Positions 40,501-41,592 of a DNA stretch of 41,592 bases are shown in pieces (the stretch's first letter is position 1; each line of letters begins with the position of its first letter). The DNA is taken from positions 1 to 41,592 of the forward strand of contig NZ_CAMFHX010000020.1 of NCBI RefSeq assembly GCF_945952365.1, in the 5' to 3' direction. The DNA is from an uncultured Cetobacterium sp. Its GTDB lineage: Bacteria > Fusobacteriota > Fusobacteriia > Fusobacteriales > Fusobacteriaceae. The notes under the pieces were generated by a model, which saw nothing but the letters and a program-made list of their open reading frames with translations, made no database searches and was not told where the DNA came from. Position numbers and translations under genes: made by a program.

Positions 40501-41592
40501 TTTCAGAGTTTGAAGATATATACTCAATTGATAAAGTTCCGTCTTCAAATGCTGCTCCTAAGTCTCCATTTGGATACAATTTAGTTTGAACTTCTGTAAA
40601 CATATCCGTTAATTTTGCATTTCTAATCCATCCATCTCCATTATTACTTACAACTATAGTGTATTCAACCTCTTCTCCTGGAGAATATAGATATGTTGAT
40701 GTATTTGGTAATAATGTTTTCGTTTTAACTGTTTTTGTCAATCCAAGAAGCCCAATTTTTCCAGTTGAAACAGCTTGTTTTACTATCTCTTTTTCTACTA
40801 TTCCACCTTCTCCTTGCTCAGTATACTTACCTATCGCTGTATTCACTAGCGTTCCAAATACATTAGGTTTTGTTTGCGCCGATAACTTCAATACTACTTC
40901 ATCTCCAACTCCTAAATCTAGTATCGCTTTATATGTATCTCCTTCACTTGAGTCTTTAACTAACTCCTCTTTTAACACCGATGTTACTGGTATTTCTAAA
41001 GAAACTCTTTGCCAAGATACAAATGCTAAGCCTGTCGATGAGCTCTCTCCTGCTATCTCTCCTACAATTTTTCCAATTTCATCAGTTAATACAAAGTTTG
41101 GTATTATTGATAACCCTGGGTTTTTCATTCTTATTGTGTATTCTAATGTATCTCCTGAGTTATATTCTGCTTTATCTACAACTTTTGTTAATTCTGGTAT
41201 AGATTGAGCACTTTTAATAGTTGCTTCTCTTTCATAACTCTCTTTTCCATCTGGATAACTAAATGATGCTATATTTTTTATATCACCATATATGTTACTT
41301 TCTGCTATTCCTTTAATTTCTATTATTATTTTTGTAGCTTTCCCTATATCTACTACTACATCTGGTATATTCATACCATCTTCTAAAATCAATAGACTTT
41401 CTATATTAGAGTTTTCTACATCTCCTTCTACTCTTGATGTTATCTTCCATCCTGGTTTAAAGGCTGGTGTAGTTCCTCCTCCAACTTTGTCTGCTACAAT
41501 ATTAGCTATAAAATCTCTCAATGTAATATTATTAGCCACATTTTCAGTAGAGATATTCTCTAGTACAACTCTAAATCCAATCTCTCCATTTG
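37565..41592 (-). CDS. DUF11-repeat surface protein, 5' end outside window
   Basis: A very long repeat protein, 1341 residues visible. The frame is open to the window edge (NGEIGFRVVLENIS is read before the internal GTG at 41539), so the true start is outside. At least six DUF11/Ig-like repeats are seen, each with a LTKTV-type strand, a G(E/D)xVxYTI strand and an N-x-G turn (for example GEEVEYTIVVSNNGDGWIRN and GEEVEYIIKVKNSGSTRALN). After them come a calcium-type loop GKVFHDRDGDGIQDDN, a linker, a SdrB/carboxypeptidase-like domain (ITDQYGRFHIPEVSDKKGKNYILKVDATTLPIG), and a C-terminal FYENSSEIKPVVYKDVFSEI that resembles a worn OmpA-like domain without its GHTD loop. It precedes the barrel gene with no spacing (stop TAG, then ATG). 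A cell-surface or periplasm-spanning partner of the barrel is inferred. Confidence 0.82.
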   Translation of the reverse strand, partial: NGEIGFRVVLENISTENVANNITLRDFIANIVADKVGGGTTPAFKPGWKITSRVEGDVENSNIESLLILEDGMNIPDVVVDIGKATKIIIEIKGIAESNIYGDIKNIASFSYPDGKESYEREATIKSAQSIPELTKVVDKAEYNSGDTLEYTIRMKNPGLSIIPNFVLTDEIGKIVGEIAGESSSTGLAFVSWQRVSLEIPVTSVLKEELVKDSSEGDTYKAILDLGVGDEVVLKLSAQTKPNVFGTLVNTAIGKYTEQGEGGIVEKEIVKQAVSTGKIGLLGLTKTVKTKTLLPNTSTYLYSPGEEVEYTIVVSNNGDGWIRNAKLTDMFTEVQTKLYPNGDLGAAFEDGTLSIEYISSNSENSITILEDSPNLKAEIDIKNGSTITFIAKIRVSTEAVSIIENKAILSIKVGEKEEVIETKVKVFAKIPEVTLTKTVDLKEFNPSEKLVYTVVLENLGDNNLIGIEGTDIINDIRSLNNLGEMVYPFESESTITRLIEPENSVRVTPIETAQGNIVDKLDMKPKSKITYIIEVQVKDSIVGSIVNIAKAKILSQDGFGEDKNLESEVTSTPRKPVIAIEKTVLTQLESDDKIVNGEEVTYTIKLKTDKIVFNVQLIDKVSEIKNELGEVLFDPETIKIVSVKEGESDIAYTGDINGSTSEIKISRINTEAVVKIKATVKNNVSLKSGEKITNTASANYDQQNDGGYDLDIPVSDIADVVGKAMQLELTKVATQDQVLLGEEVEYIIKVKNSGSTRALNFTVIDNISEMTELSNSGSKIPAYTSWSITGVAGPNSLIGTIPGPNINLNITDAEIAPGETLTYTIKAKTSLDLNVQKVRNIAKVAIVGLPEIEAEAEVKVKKPLVSIDKEAGVKETSIGKFVPYSLVITNNESQPIKNLYIKDTPPAGFKYIEDSLGIIKNGEKVGTIDVTYEGNTIVIGPFDLESKEQIEVVYLTKVSIGVVRGTYKNVAVVTNTSGKPVSNEDAAEVDVVEDPLFETTTVIGKVFHDRDGDGIQDDNRATGISIKQDIPENLYVPNSTYYIVDGITKAIKDQSVPLERGIKLKEILHGRMSEREDLEKSKVEIYTGLNDVSNLGDIRVTTAEGTDITLTKDNRVITNHTGLKAKGMVSQNIVLRRQILKKATNKNRDNKIKYYQKITIINTGLIEEGIPGVRVANVEGLVIITDQYGRFHIPEVSDKKGKNYILKVDATTLPIGSIFTTENPKVQRLGTTMIKYNFGVVLPRTTYETKQDGTKLLRVRVFPGILFYENSSEIKPVVYKDVFSEIMKKLKSKDHLLVELNRSDNKELDEKRKQELLKALKEYLSDEKVKVQFIQSKKEAI

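Noticed and set aside
41539-41592. GTG 41539 as the start of the DUF11 protein
   Set aside because: The frame stays open with sensible repeat-like residues to the window edge and there is no ribosome site before the GTG.

Overview
The window reads as a stretch of chromosome from a low-GC, Gram-negative anaerobe of the Fusobacteriota, most likely a Cetobacterium or Fusobacterium relative. The reasons are the AT-rich composition with AGA/TTA-type codons, strong AGGAGG ribosome sites, outer-membrane proteins (an OmpA-type lipoprotein and a very large beta-barrel), an asrABC sulfite reductase, a PerR/superoxide reductase/rubredoxin oxygen-defence set, and Firmicutes-like regulators in the same DNA. 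The genus assignment is inference. Most genes are on the minus strand, in short operons closed by clear intrinsic terminators.

Layout. 1-1216: the 3' part of an IS200/IS605-type tnpB with its right end, next to a sigma factor gene that has lost its 5' part. 1279-5122: proS and recG. 5175-6280: two small secreted DUF4402-type proteins behind a cyclic-di-GMP (GEMM-I) riboswitch with an overlapping terminator and a clear promoter. 6336-9594: an apparent operon of a WalJ/YycJ-type hydrolase, a uracil-DNA-glycosylase-like protein, a family 9 glycosyltransferase and yebC. 9596-10718: perR, superoxide reductase and rubredoxin, with a promoter and a palindrome. 10726-12578: an acetyltransferase, truA, and six tRNA genes (transcribed Pro, Gly, Arg, His, Lys, Leu) ahead of truA. 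12724-13433: an OmpA-type lipoprotein. 13435-15360: a lipoprotein 5'-nucleotidase and an FMN-binding protein. 15438-21086: two small membrane genes, a YeiH-family transporter and asrABC. 21348-24365: a pseudouridine synthase and an HD-GYP protein with two periplasmic sensor modules. 24461-26942: gapdh and pgk. 26978-29537: a candidate small RNA, a PRD-type regulator and manA. 29633-32714: a second 5'-nucleotidase behind a YibE/F membrane protein. 32743-33817: a 49-codon gene, a HutD/Ves gene and a 22-codon hydrophobic peptide unit. 33848-41592: a two-gene operon of a long DUF11-repeat protein (5' end outside the window) and a 1238-residue outer-membrane barrel.

How the parts may work together. 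Sulfite reduction (AsrABC) and the YeiH-type transporter probably serve sulfur handling. PerR, superoxide reductase and rubredoxin form an oxygen-stress unit. The HD-GYP protein would degrade c-di-GMP, the ligand read by the riboswitch in front of the DUF4402 pair, so both a signal-breaking enzyme and a signal reader are present. The DUF11/barrel operon and the DUF4402 pair look like cell-surface structures. The least described items are the DUF11/barrel operon, the riboswitch-controlled DUF4402 pair, the C-rich-loop RNA candidate at 26978-27068 and the tiny peptide unit at 33676-33817.
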